Assembly (NCBI GenBank): GCA_914767715.1
Contig: OU612067.1
Span: 17,117,001 to 17,181,000 of the forward strand
Origin: Membranipora membranacea
Taxonomy: Eukaryota; Bryozoa; Gymnolaemata; Cheilostomatida; Membraniporidae
Length of the DNA stretch: 64,000 nt
Reading direction: 5' to 3'
Shown one piece after another: positions 38,901 through 49,389 of this stretch. The position numbers were made by a program, and so were the translations under genes. The notes under the pieces are model-generated. The model saw only the letters and a list, made by a program, of their open reading frames with translations. It did not search any database and was not told the DNA's origin. Position 1 is the stretch's first letter. Each line of letters opens with the position of its first letter.

Positions 38901-41900
38901 AACACTTAGCATCATCACTGATGGCTCATAATGTGTAGATCATGGGTGGGCAACCTTTTTATGAAAAAGGCCACATTTTATGGAGTTTCAACTCGAAAGG
39001 CCGCAAAATATCTGTCAAGCCTAAAGTTGGAACAGGAGTAACAATTCTGGCAATTCTTTTGGATATACTATAACAGATTTAGGCATATAAACTGCAAAAT
39101 GTTGCAAGAAACATAGCTCATCAGAGTTACTGGTTCATCTAATCTTCCAATGTTTTGTGATGTCATGCTTCTCGTGATTTGATTGTGTACATGACTATAT
39201 CCCTGTGTTTCCTGTGTATGGCATAGGGCAGGATGTGCGGAGGGGTGCTGTAGCGCCCCTCCCGTAAGGGGGAAATTTTCACAAATGCTTGTGAAATAAG
39301 CGGCAATTTTTCTGTTCTGAGTTAATTTGAAAATAAAGCACTGAAAAGTAGTTTGCAACAGTTTGCATATTTATGATATTTTTGTGAAGAATTGCTTTGG
39401 AAGCGAAGCTATTAATGCCTAATACAGAATGGCCACCATACATGAAAATTGTGATATCAGAGTGCTTTGTATACTTGTATATCTACATAACAAAACAGGA
39501 ATTAAAATTATTGCGTAAAAACTTTTACAGGCAAAAGGCCGCAAAACATTCCTCATTGGGCCGCACTGGCAAAAAGGCCGCAGGTTGCCCACAGCTGGTA
39601 TAGATCTTATGTGGAGCTTTGCTTATGGCACCGAGGCTTTCTTGCCAGCTGTTTGGAGATTTTAAAAGGTTAACCCACATAGCCACAATATATAATCCTG
39701 CCTTTCACTTAAAGCCTGGTGCCCAATTGCAGAAGGCAATCTCAAGAGTCTTCAGACACCCAAAATCTTGCAATTTTGCTGCGATTGGGCACCAATCAAA
39801 AGAAAACGGAGTATCTAGGGTCTCAGCTATAACTAGATACATGACGTATTATGGGCAGAATGTCATTCTATTTGAGTCTTGTTCAAATTTACTTTCAAAA
39901 TGCTGGCCAGTGGTTTTTGAAAAGAAAATATTGATGGAATTAATGAGCTCTCCAGATCCATTGTTAGAGGAGATTAAACTCCTAATCGCTTTACCACTCA
40001 GGGATTTCCTTGTATCAAACATACATACTGAGTGGTTTGTATCCAAATTTGAACTGAGTGGGCTGTCCAAGCAGGGAGCTATTAGAGACAAGTAGATGTA
40101 CATGGTTTTACTGTCCTGATTAAGCCAGCCAATCAGGGTCTCAAGGTCTGCTAGCTCCTTCCCCTGTGACACCCCCCTAGGGAGTACCACTCAGGATTAA
40201 TGACGTATGGTTGTTATGAGGAAATAACTTGAGTGCTCAGGTGATCTCAGTTGATCACTGGGTACAAATTTCAAAACTTTCCAAACAATCAATGGCCTGC
40301 AATTTGAGGTGTCAAATTACTTAACAATCGTTTAAAAAGTTTCCATTGTGCAACATCATTTTTTTTTAAATCCCATGATGCAACATTAACCTGGAAAAAG
40401 TCCCATGATGCAACATCACACTACATCACTTCGTTAAAATGCAACTAGCATGAGTTTCTTTAATTCTGAGTAGATTGTTACTTTGGTACCCTTGTATAGT
40501 GACAAAAAATTCATGACCATAGGTCATGTTTAGAGTTTGGGTTAATCCAATGATGATTCAGCCGGCTTCGGTCTTCCTAAGTATGCAATAGGCTGACTCC
40601 TGCTACACCTATGTGAGCAGAATAAGAGGCTACTTATTCCATTGAATTGATCACCATTACTCATTGTTGGACGTAAATGGAAACATGTAATTTGCTCAAC
40701 TTGTCCAACAAGTAACTGTTGTGGCAATGCACATTATTACATGGATGACTGTAGGAGCCAATTTTCTTGCACAGTAGCATTTATTACGGAGATGATTGCT
40801 GAAAATTTGAAATTAGCCTTATTTTGCGGATTGTGAGTGCTTGAAAGTTCATTGCTTGCCAGCATGTGGGTCTTGACCCAATCATGCTAGCTTTGTTTAC
40901 TTAGTCTTATATGATGAATCTCTGATAATTATGGACTGATCCCAATTTGTTATTTACCACACACTAGTCCTTAGTTCCTTGGGGAGTTTTTGTCCACGTG
41001 AAATATAAAGAACTGTTGTTGATCTAGCACAATGCTTATACTAATGGTCATTCCTCGTGACTTAAGATTTGTTTAAAGCTAATTCTAAACGTTTATCACC
41101 TTCGCATGGATGCCGATATCTTGTAAGGTTCAGAGATGATAAATATCGCTAATACAAATGAGATATATCCTTTTTTACCATTGCAGGTAGATTGTGAAAC
41201 TGATGTACATTTTTTTTGCAAAAAATTTACATGACTTAATTATCCTTTCAGACATGGAAATGACGTTGTTCTGTTGTTTTTTTTTTGTAGCTGGAAAGAG
41301 TTGAATTTGTGCACAGCAAAAGCCTCATATATCGAGACGTGAAACCCGAGAACTTTCTCATTGGAAGACATTCGACTAAACGGAATCATATAATACACAT
41401 AATAGACTTTGGCTTAGCCAAGGAATACATGGACCCTGAAACTAATAAACACATACCATATAAAGAGCACAAAAGTCTCACGGGAACGGCTAGATATATG
41501 AGCATCAACACACATCTCGGAAAAGGTTTGGTATTTTCCTCTAGCGCTGCCAGATTTAGTTCTTTTCCTTCGTCTCCCCTGTCCCCAATGATGTCAAACA
41601 TATCCTTGTCACACTGCTACTTTTTTTGTATTGGGGAAGTAGCCGCGTGACAAGGCTATGTCAAACCAGAGACTATAGAAAATATCAATAGTCTTTGGTC
41701 AAACTGTCTTATTAATATGTGATGGCGCATTGAAAAGCTCTGTGACGCAAATGGTGAAGCCAGAATATATATTTATCTGATTATCAGTGCAATCTTTCAC
41801 GGTTTTGTGTCGGAAATCTTTGACACAAAACGACAACATCAAGCTCCCATCAAAGATGCTAATGTATTTACGTATGCATATAAGGTGTTGATTGCTGCCG

Positions 41901-44900
41901 CCAATATGTAACGCTGACTTGAAGCCTTGTCACAGTTTCATAAAGGGGAGCTTAACTCCAAATTACCGCACTACCACATATTACTTTGTCAAGCTTAATA
42001 AATAATAACTTTCATTAAAAACTACCCAAAGACCAATGCATGTTATAGTCAGGCAGTTACTTATGGTAAAAAAATTCAATGCTTTACTTGGCATGCACTG
42101 TTGATGGTGGAAAAAGTACATTATAGGTAACTGCCTGACTAAAAGATGCATTGGTCGTTGGGTAGTCTTTAAGATTCATAAATTATTGATATATTATTAT
42201 AATGATTATATTAATTTTTTATCCTGGTTTTAGAACAAAGTCGGAGAGATGATCTGGAGGCTCTCGGTCACATGTTTATGTATTTTCTACGCGGTAGCTT
42301 ACCTTGGCAAGGTCTCAAAGCTGACACGCTAAAGGAGAGGTACCAAAAGATAGGAGACACAAAACGAGCCACTTCTGTAGAGGTTTTATGCGAGGGATTC
42401 CCAGGTATGTCATAGTTTTGTTAAAAGGTCACCAAGCAGGGGTCACCAAAGGAGCGAAATCACGTCATGCGGAAGAGATTTTTTATATACCGTCACAAAA
42501 TTTTCATTGTATTTAAACAGATAGAAGCCTCTTAGTAGGTTCTTGAAATAACTGTTTCTGGTAGTTAAAAGACTCTTCGGCATGGTGTCAATATTTCGTC
42601 TTCTTTGGTGACTTCTACAAAAAAATATTGAGCCGTTTTAATAACTAAGGTTAGGGGAAAACATGCCGGTAGCAATTGTTGGAATTCGCTGAGCGTGAAA
42701 ATAGTTTGCAGGCTCAGCAGGGCATTAACTTCACCCTGGGGTAAGGACGGTTATTTGCTTTTACAAATCAGGAATTTCCATGTGTTGTCAATACAAATTC
42801 TAAGAAATACCTACTTGAATTTCAAATGAATCAATTATTAAAATATTTCTAAAACTCAGCTGGGCTTAAGTGCGTAGTGCCTATATGTTGTGGAATTAAA
42901 TGATCTTTAAATGAAGGCAGCCTCATTCCTCATGTCTTAGCTGTTGAGGTGACTGCACCGCAGCACCGGAAATTTGTGAAAACATTATTCTCTCAAGTTT
43001 CTGTCCAGTAAGAAAATATTTACTCAGTATGTGTTGTTATTGACATTCAGCAAATTAATTATCTATTATCTCCTAAAGCTAACAGTCCATTGCAAGCATC
43101 AACATCAACAATGCCTCTCAATAGATAACCTATCAATAATGATATTAATAGTAATAATAATATGAACTTTGTAGCTATTCAGCTATCAAGCTGAGCAGCT
43201 GATTGGGCGCTTCCGCATCACTATTATTCCAACATGTCCGACACATAACATGTGTGGAAGAAAATGTTATTGTAGAAATGACAATGTATGCCATTGATAA
43301 GTTCACAGAAAATTTTTCTGTCTGACATTTATTGAAGGTCTATCTATATATGACTTCATTGCTCGTAATAGTGCACTGCCCCTAGCCATAGCTTAGTTAT
43401 GTTTAGTATAAGCAAGGAGTAACAGGGGAAAGGAGAAATAACTCCCAAATTCTTTATATATGTTATAATGGCACTGTTATTATACTATGGTAGCCTCGGC
43501 ACAATGGCCACCATTTTGGAATTTTTTTTTATATTTTTCTTGTCAGTATGTACACCCAATGCTTGATAATGGTGTAAATTATGATTTGACAACTGCATGA
43601 TAGGAATAGCTTACAAAATATTGTGAGTATAGTCAACCTAGAGCTCTCATACTCACACAATTAAGTAAAGAAGTAGTGTATCATCAGAATTTTTTGCTCA
43701 GAAAACTTTGAAAGTTCCTTTAAAAATATGCTCAGAAACACCTACTAACATGTTAAAATGTTGTTTCTAGTCAATATCAGCATGCTCTGTCTGTGCAAAT
43801 CTTATTTGAGCACCCACAGAGTCTTGTTCACTGAGATATCATGATGGAAAGTTCATGGAACATTGCAAATCATCACCATTTTTCTCTATCGATAGGCACC
43901 GTGTTAACCTGACTAAAGCTGACCTTGCAACCACTCACTATGTAGCCCTTTCAACAAACTGTCTAAGTTTAGACAGAGGACATGTCTATATCCCCTCAAT
44001 CAAATGATATTAGCTTGAGACACTAGCTATCTAAGGTCAAAACAGAATTTGGCCAACAGAGGGGGTAGCAGATAACCTAATCCTATTGGCTGATTCAATA
44101 TTCTACGTCATAGTCCATGATAATGTATAACAATTGTATTAAACCATCATTTACTCAAGTGGCCATGATAGCGCAATCAGCAATCAGTAAGAGCGCCGCC
44201 TGAAGATTCCAACTGCTTGGGTTCGATTCCCACTTTGGTCTCAATTTTAATTTCATCAAATTAATCGGAGGCGAGGCAATCATAGTCAACTAAAAATAAT
44301 AAGCTATCACTCCTCTTCGCTATTACTCCTTGGTATAAGTTCACCAAGCGCTGTGATGGTTCGAGGCCATTTGTTTTGAGCAGCAGTACTTGCTACATAT
44401 ATACTGGCACCACTATTGGTAGTAACAGTACTTGAAACACTCTCTTGAAGTAAATTCTATATATGGAGTGGTGTTTACATCTTGATGGTAGGGGAATTTT
44501 CTACTGGTTGTTATGATTAGCAAATTGGAAATGTAACAAATGGAAATGTAACTTTTTATAGCCGATAGTCTATCAAGAATTCTATTTCTAAACCATCCAG
44601 TGGAGACATTTATACAATAGGATGCATCCCATAATTTTATCTTTGGCCTCTGTTTCCCAGACTCTGACATTATACCATTGATCTGATTTCTTGGAGAATT
44701 CCCAAAAAGTGTGTTATGGGATACACTGAGACAATGCTCTCATTTTATAAAATACTCATTGAAATTGTTGTAATGTTTATGTATTTTCTTGTTACAGAGG
44801 AGTTTGCCACTTATGTACGGTATTCTCGGAGGCTGGACTTCTTTGAGAAACCGGACTATTCCTACTTGAGGAAACTTTTCTCTGATCTGATAGTGAAGGA

Positions 44901-46728
44901 AGGACTGGACTGTGACTGGCAGTTTGACTGGATAGCCAAACAGGTGAGGCCATCGGTGAATGAATTAATAAATTCTGGATATTTTGTTATTTGCGTGTTC
45001 ACTCCTTCATAAGTCTCTGAGTATGATACGTAAATACCTATAAGTGTACTAAATATAGTAAGCTAGGACGATTGGTCAGCCGCATCCTTATACAACTAGC
45101 CTTATTTGCAATTGTTAGCCGACCTAATCGCTTCAACACAGCGGGGACGGTGTCCCACCCTCCCTGAATACAGTGGCCACAATAGTTATGACTTGTAAGT
45201 TATTTCCTCCTGTCAGTTATATCAAAATGTGTAGACAACTCTGAATTTGATGGACAAAGATAACCAGCATTTGAATGATTTTGGTGCTTTTCTCTAACTA
45301 AGGGGACTAATTCTTATAAAGTTTGCCTGATACTATTAATGATTTTTTTGTTGCAGCAGTCTAGTTCATCTGCAGACAACTCTTCACATAACCATCCTAA
45401 CAGAACTCGTCACGGCGCTGGTCAAAGGGTACGTATATCGGCTACTGAACTAGCCTCTCAGTATCAGCAAAAGAAAATTTATGATCTTCGTCAGCACCCT
45501 TGTGTTCGGGCCTTTTCACAGAGAACTGCCCCAATCATTTAGCTAATTACAATCCGATTGAGATTAAAAAATATCTCGTTCAATCAAAATGAGTGAGACT
45601 TTTGAAGCTAAATTCTCACTGATGCATCATTTCTCACGTTGCCAAACTGCTGTCTGTGAAGATGAAGTTCCATCAATCTGCAAATGATTGGACACATTAC
45701 CATGATTTCCACAGCTAACACTCAAATTTTTTTTTTTGCAGACGGGTAACAACAACGCACTAGACAACACTAATCAGGCAATGATGGCCTCTCGTGATCC
45801 AGTCATACCTACAAGACCCACAATAACTGAGCAGGAGAGCGAAACTAAGTAAGTCAAGTGCAACAGCAGGACTTTTCGGATTCTTCCAAAACCCAGACTG
45901 GTTGGGCGTCGATATTGGCTGTTGTCAGCAGGATAGCACGTCACATGCCATACTCCTTGAAAGCGATTTTGGTCTTATCATATGAATCTATCCCTTTGAT
46001 GCAATGTGATATGCCAATTCATTTTAGTGAGGGCTTGGAATGTGATAGGACTTCGCTTAATCTTTGTATCAATTTGCTGCTGTTCTCTGAAAGGATTGGA
46101 ACACATTCATGACATTTGATGTTGCAGCACATCTAATGTTGCAGCATATCTAAAGCCATCCACCATCACTAAGTAGCTATCTATGTGAATTATTTATAAT
46201 GTCCTGTACATGCTCATGACGAAGCTTTAAACACATCAAATCATTAGTCAGTTTTGTTGTCGGATTAAAAAAATAAGTTAAATTCTAACTGCTAGCCTGA
46301 TAACAAAGCCTAATAAATGGTCTCCAATGTCATTGCTGTCCAGTCTAACGCATAAACATGTGCAATGAGAATTCTACCAGTATGAAGTTGTCTCACTGCA
46401 GAACTTCTCTTGAAGAGGAAGAGCACATAACTTCCAGTAACTGATTTTACTTATAAGGGAATATTCACTATATAGATATGACAGCAAAAATTGTTACCAT
46501 AAATATTCATCATGGGCTTTTTCGGAAGGTTAGTTTCTAACCTGTTTACAACAACAATAAACATATAAATACTCATTTATATGTATATTTATATGTATAT
46601 TTACATGTATTTATATGTTTATGAAGATGACAAACCACATATTCATTTATTTTGATTTGTTTTGCAGATGCTGCTTCTTCAAAAGAAGGAAGAGGCCTAC
46701 ACAGACCCCGGTCACTGCCAGAGCATAA
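29785..46728 (+). CDS. Casein kinase 1 gamma (serine/threonine kinase, 10 coding exons)
   Basis: CK1 gamma is a membrane-anchored kinase that in other animals phosphorylates the Wnt co-receptor LRP5/6. Coding exons: 29785-29929, 35023-35063, 35605-35674, 37885-38033, 41291-41525, 42234-42404, 44798-44943, 45357-45428, 45742-45848 and 46668-46728. Phases agree and the sum is 1197 nt, or 398 residues, within the usual range. The glycine loop is IGNGNFGEL (38-46), with Lys61 in VAIKL, catalytic YRDVKPEN with Asp151, and DFG at 174-176. The CK1 signature [17 protein letters not shown] is followed by [15 protein letters not shown]. The tail is Asn/Ser-rich and ends [12 protein letters not shown], the gamma-type palmitoylation tail. 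The start is the ATG at 29785; it precedes [12 protein letters not shown] at the distance usual for gamma isoforms. Confidence 0.95.
29939..30044. mobile_element. 106-bp foldback insertion flanked by 13-bp direct repeats
   Basis: The inner arms TTGCCTGCATTC..GCTCCC and GGGAGC..GAATGCAGG are inverted repeats around a CACTGC..CAGTGG centre, with weaker pairing toward the ends (GAGTTT / AAACTTGG). CTAGGTATGATGT is present on both sides (29926-29938 and 30045-30057). The left copy is the splice donor of CK1 gamma exon 1. Confidence 0.6.
32562..32591. mobile_element. 30-bp palindromic micro-element, family A copy 2
   Basis: CAGAGACTATAGATATATCT and its mirror, with one decayed end base, are flanked by exact 7-bp copies of GCTGTAC (32555-32561 and 32592-32598). 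It lies in the first large CK1 gamma intron. Confidence 0.75.
32753..32862. repeat. Tandem pair of family B palindromes
   Basis: TGTCAACCATAGAC..CTATGG, then TGTCAATCATAG, then CATAGACTT..AAGTCTATGG, then TGTCAACCC. TGTCAA therefore occurs three times, between and around two hairpins. The same unit occurs singly at 4283-4318. Confidence 0.55.
35023..35674 (+). CDS. CK1 gamma exons 2-3: catalytic lysine and alpha-C region
   Basis: Exon 2 (35023-35063, only 41 nt) encodes [13 protein letters not shown] with the ATP-binding Lys61. Exon 3 (35605-35674) encodes [20 protein letters not shown] and GSH. The [10 protein letters not shown] block is characteristic of gamma isoforms. Acceptors are CCAG|GG and CACAG|GA. 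Confidence 0.93.
35694..35935. mobile_element. CCCTA-ended MITE copy 2 with strong internal hairpin
   Basis: An inverted repeat with near-perfect arms of about 24 bp (35714-35737 and 35786-35809, GTTAGCTAGCCATAAATTTC and complement) is followed by words shared with the 17.6 and 62 kb copies: GTCACCCCAAAACTAGC and CTCTAGCTAATATTTACTCC. It starts 20 bp after the donor of CK1 gamma exon 3. Confidence 0.5.
36686..36761. repeat. Foldback repeat, family D copy 1
   Basis: The end AGCTTGTCAAGACAGGCT is the inverted partner of AGCCCGTCCTGACAAGCT at the left end, with a C-rich centre. The same arms occur perfectly at 62062-62165. No clear target duplication. Confidence 0.5.
37885..38033 (+). CDS. CK1 gamma exon 4: N-lobe to alpha-E
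   Basis: Encodes [20 protein letters not shown], then [18 protein letters not shown] and [12 protein letters not shown], which covers the hinge and the beginning of the C-lobe. The donor CTG|GTGAGTG is strong. The loop before [10 protein letters not shown] is two residues different from vertebrate forms. Confidence 0.94.
38941..39597. mobile_element. Non-autonomous hAT-type DNA transposon with 8-bp target duplication
   Basis: The left end CATGGGTGGGCAACCTTTTT and the right end AGGTTGCCCACAGCTG are terminal inverted repeats, and both continue into AAGGCC..GCAAAA subterminal words. The flanks GTGTAGAT (38933-38940) and GTATAGAT (39598-39605) match at 7 of 8 bases. hAT elements make 8-bp duplications and often start CAG(N)GGTGGGCAA. 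At 657 bp, with no transposase frame, it is a deletion derivative. It lies in CK1 gamma intron 4. Confidence 0.75.
39714..39798. repeat. Hairpin repeat TGGTGCCCAAT / ATTGGGCACCA
   Basis: The arms GGTGCCCAATTGCAGAAG and TGCTGCGATTGGGCACC pair around a TTCAGACACCC centre. It is close to the right end of the hAT element but outside its target duplication, so it is a separate foldback sequence. Confidence 0.4.
41291..41525 (+). CDS. CK1 gamma exon 5: catalytic and activation segment
   Basis: Largest kinase exon. It encodes [37 protein letters not shown] and [19 protein letters not shown], so it carries the catalytic Asp151, the DFG motif and the CK1-specific SINTHLG in place of the APE motif. 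It ends with one base of Glu. An RDVKPEN core with all key residues argues for an active kinase. Confidence 0.95.
41600..41659. mobile_element. 60-bp foldback element, family C copy 3
   Basis: Left arm CCTTGTCACACTGCTAC and right arm GTAGCCGCGTGACAAGG. It is flanked by exact GTCAAAC (41593-41599 and 41660-41666). It abuts a family A element that uses the same 7-mer on its own two sides. Confidence 0.75.
41667..41697. mobile_element. 31-bp palindromic micro-element, family A copy 3
   Basis: CAGAGACTATAGAAAAT then ATCAATAGTCTTTG: the arms have decayed more than in copies 1 and 2. GTCAAAC lies on both sides (41660-41666 and 41698-41704); the left copy is shared with the adjoining family C element. 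Confidence 0.7.
42234..42404 (+). CDS. CK1 gamma exon 6: kinase C-lobe
   Basis: Encodes [57 protein letters not shown] and one base of Glu. The RRDDLE-GHMFMYF-GSLPWQG series is a hallmark of CK1 and is collinear with vertebrate gamma isoforms. Confidence 0.95.
44160..44242 (+). repeat. tRNA-like SINE head or tRNA pseudogene
   Basis: GGCCATGATAGCGCAATCAG resembles a tRNA 5' half with an A box, and GGTTCGATTCC (44220-44230) is a perfect B box. Partial acceptor pairing GGCCA / TGGTC is possible, but the D-arm is irregular and two or three bases too long. A tRNA-derived SINE head is more likely than a working tRNA. It sits in CK1 gamma intron 6. Confidence 0.5.
44798..44943 (+). CDS. CK1 gamma exon 7: end of kinase domain
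   Basis: Encodes [36 protein letters not shown] and [13 protein letters not shown]. The [17 protein letters not shown] segment closes the CK1 kinase domain. It ends in phase 0 with the donor CAG|GTGAGG. Confidence 0.95.
45357..45848 (+). CDS. CK1 gamma exons 8-9: low-complexity tail
   Basis: Exon 8 (45357-45428) encodes [20 protein letters not shown] and AGQR; its acceptor TTGCAGCAG is a tandem NAGNAG site that could drop one Gln. Exon 9 (45742-45848) encodes [20 protein letters not shown] and [15 protein letters not shown] plus two bases of Lys. Exon choice is supported by acceptor and donor quality and by the phase, which leads exactly into the conserved Cys tail. Confidence 0.85.
46668..46728 (+). 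CDS. CK1 gamma exon 10: Cys-Cys/basic C-terminus and stop
   Basis: After the split Lys codon the exon reads [19 protein letters not shown] and stops at TAA (46726-46728). The Cys pair followed by FF and a basic cluster is the membrane-anchoring tail of gamma isoforms, where the cysteines are palmitoylated. It has two cysteines, whereas vertebrate gamma tails that I know have three. Confidence 0.9.
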
Positions 46729-46947
46729 AGACTTATCATCACACTAACGTGTTGGATTTTTCTGCTCTTATCCTGAGGGTGAAATTGAAAGATAAGCTTG
46801 ATGTATGGCTAGGCAACGGTGCCAAGAAAATGCGATCTGCCCTCTTTCTGGAACTCGATGCATCAGACTACTTTAACAGCTGCTGAGGAAATGCAGCGGA
46901 AGTTGATTTTTGTCTAGTCTAGGTGTATGAGTTGTATGGAATCTTTC

Positions 46948-46953
46948 AATAAA
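46948..46953 (+). terminator. Poly(A) signal AATAAA of CK1 gamma
   Basis: Canonical AATAAA 219 nt after the stop codon, followed by a GT-rich stretch (GGCTTGTGTG), the usual layout of a cleavage and polyadenylation site. Confidence 0.7.
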
Positions 46954-47815
46954 CTCAGGCTTGTGTGACAAGCTCAAAGATGATGTAAGCTTTTAATTTT
47001 TGGAGCCAAATTCACAGTATCTTGTGTTGTGGTTGTCAGGCCCGGCCTATGACCCCCCCATCTGTACATATATGTACCAAATCTAGGTACGAGAAGCAGG
47101 TCAGCATCTCAATACAGTTGCACTCTGCTAGTATTTTTTTTCTTCAAATGATTCAAGCAAGGTCAAATCTTCATCAAAAAGGTGCAATTACTTGCTTGAC
47201 TATTGCCAAGATTATGGAACGGCTGGAGTGACGGAGTATTTAAATGGTAACAAGACCACTGCTCTCTTCCAAGCAGGAATTTAAGCTAAACTGAGTGTGC
47301 CAAAACAACGTTTAGCTTTTTTCAATTTTTTTTCCCTTGATAGCCTTGCCTTGTCGGCGATTTTGGCCTCTCTGTATTTATATATAGACCATGTAAGCAG
47401 TCCTTAACAACATGGCATTATATTAAAATTTAGGCACTTGTGTTTTCCTTCGGTCTTTTTTTGCTGATTATATTATATAAAACACATACATTTAACTGGA
47501 AACACAAGTCAATGGATGATAATTTTATTATTATATTATGTGTGCATTATCATATTCTTCTGTCCGAATAGTCTGTCAAATAAAAGGAATAAAAATTCAG
47601 AGTCCTCATTAATTAATCTGTATTCTAAATTGTTTTGTAGGAAATATTTCATTACGAACCCTGGTGCAATCAAAAAATGGAAAAAACTTAATGAAAACCC
47701 TGATTATGATATTTCTAACTTAGATAACATTCTGTAGGTTGATCTGTCGGTGAGAGAATTAAATTTTTATATCAATTTTGTTCAATGTAATTATTACCTA
47801 TTAGACTAGCCAATG

Positions 47816-47880
47816 TGTTGGTACCCATCTGACCTGGCATTGGCTCTTTCCCACCCACCTGCCACTCAGAGCCAATATAT
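47816..47880. repeat. Copy of the 21.9 kb foldback repeat
   Basis: ACCCATCTGACCTGGCATT and GGCTCTTTCCCACCCACC closely match the right arm of the repeat at 21898-22055. The left arm is absent or diverged, so it is a partial copy. Confidence 0.45.
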
Positions 47881-49305
47881 TGCACAGTCCAAAGAATTAA
47901 CAAACATAAAGTATATTAAAGAAAAAATTGAACATTCAGTTTGCGGAAGAGTGTAATCCAATCCTTGATTAGGAATGATTCACACTCCAGCAGCCATGTA
48001 AGACCGTTGTCAGTACTTCCAGCACTGGAGTTCGTTGCTCCCAGTTCTAAGCTAATCGGTAAGATTTTTGGGATTTTTACACATCTTTTTCCTGTGCTTT
48101 CAACAACTAGAATGCATCCACTGCTTCTAAGTGTTTTTTGCTCGACACAATCATAATGCGTATATAATAGGCTAATCAAAAGCTTGCATTCTGTTCAACC
48201 AATAGGATAATCAGATTCCAACTGATTTTCTAAGAATTGTAGCCCTAAGATCTCTGAATCATTGATTAGTGCTGATGATTTTTGCGGAGGCTGTATTAGT
48301 AGGTATCGAACAATTGAATTGTGCTAAGTTATTCAGGCTGCATAAATATTAATATTTTCCAAGAATTTGGCAAGTCTGCACTTCTTGCTAATGCATTTCA
48401 GTAGGATTTGCTAGTTTGTTGTAACAGCCATTATGGATATTGACGTCGTGCTGCGACACACATGCAATACTACCATTTTTACTTGTGAATGTGATCGCTG
48501 CTTAAATTCACGGCTAAGTCAGAAACACATTTATCTGAAGTTTTCAGCAGCTTGGAGTTGGACCACACACTCTATTGAGAGAAGATCTCATTGCTAGCAC
48601 ATGTTGTTGGTACAAGTTCACATTTAGTATTAGTCAATGCTGAAGATATAAATAGGGAGGATTGTAAAAGAAACTTGACAGAACACATACTCAATTATAC
48701 ACAAATACATCGAAGGTAAGAAGTCTTATTCAGCAAGTACAAACCAACTGAGATTGACAGATTCGTTCGATCAAAATGACAAGTACGGCCACTGTACTCT
48801 GTAAATACTATGACATGGCTTAATTTGGTTCCATCACTGCTATATTGTTTGTACTGCCAGACGCGTAGTTTGCTTTCATTTGCTTCTAGTCGGACCAATT
48901 TTTTCACAATTTGAGATGTGGCCTTTGGATAACACACTATGCCTTACACACATCGGTCTTTCATTGTAAAGGGCTTTACTTCGAAAGCATAGCGAGCTGT
49001 CTTGTTCTGTTACTGGTAGCGCAGTGGTTGCTTAGCTGGGCGGCTATCTTAACTACAAACGTACACTTGTTATCAAAGTCGGTCAAGCTCATTACCACAT
49101 GTGTTCAAATCACAACCAAGTTGTCCTTTCAGAGCCCGAATATGTCAGTTAAACTAGTTAGACTAGTTTAGTTTGCGATAATACTGGAATAATAAGATGA
49201 CTGATACAGAGACAGTTATGATCCTATGATGGGGACGTCTGGTTCCGTAGGGAGCCGCCTGGCTTGTGCGGTGGTGTAATATATTTGGATATGACGGGGT
49301 TACGT

Positions 49306-49389
49306 TAGTCTAAGTGCTCAGACTCCAACACGCAAGGAGTTACTTGCGCAAGTAACTCCCTGCGCGTTGGAGTCTGAGCACTTAGACTA
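49306..49389. mobile_element. 84-bp near-perfect palindrome flanked by 9-bp direct repeats
   Basis: TAGTCTAAGTGCTCAGACTC.. is mirrored by ..GAGTCTGAGCACTTAGACTA with very few mismatches; the centre is ACTTGCGCAAGT. GGGTTACGT (49297-49305) and GGGTTACAT (49390-49398) border it, as expected of an insertion with target duplication. It could extrude as a cruciform. Confidence 0.7.

Noticed and set aside
39619-40095. 158-residue open frame in CK1 gamma intron 4
   Set aside because: An overlapping frame exists on the other strand, no recognisable domain is present and it does not splice to anything. It includes a hairpin repeat at its start.
47516-47737. AT-rich frame with a Lys/Asn-rich end, considered as a retrotransposon remnant
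   Set aside because: No reverse transcriptase or endonuclease motif is visible and the frame is short.
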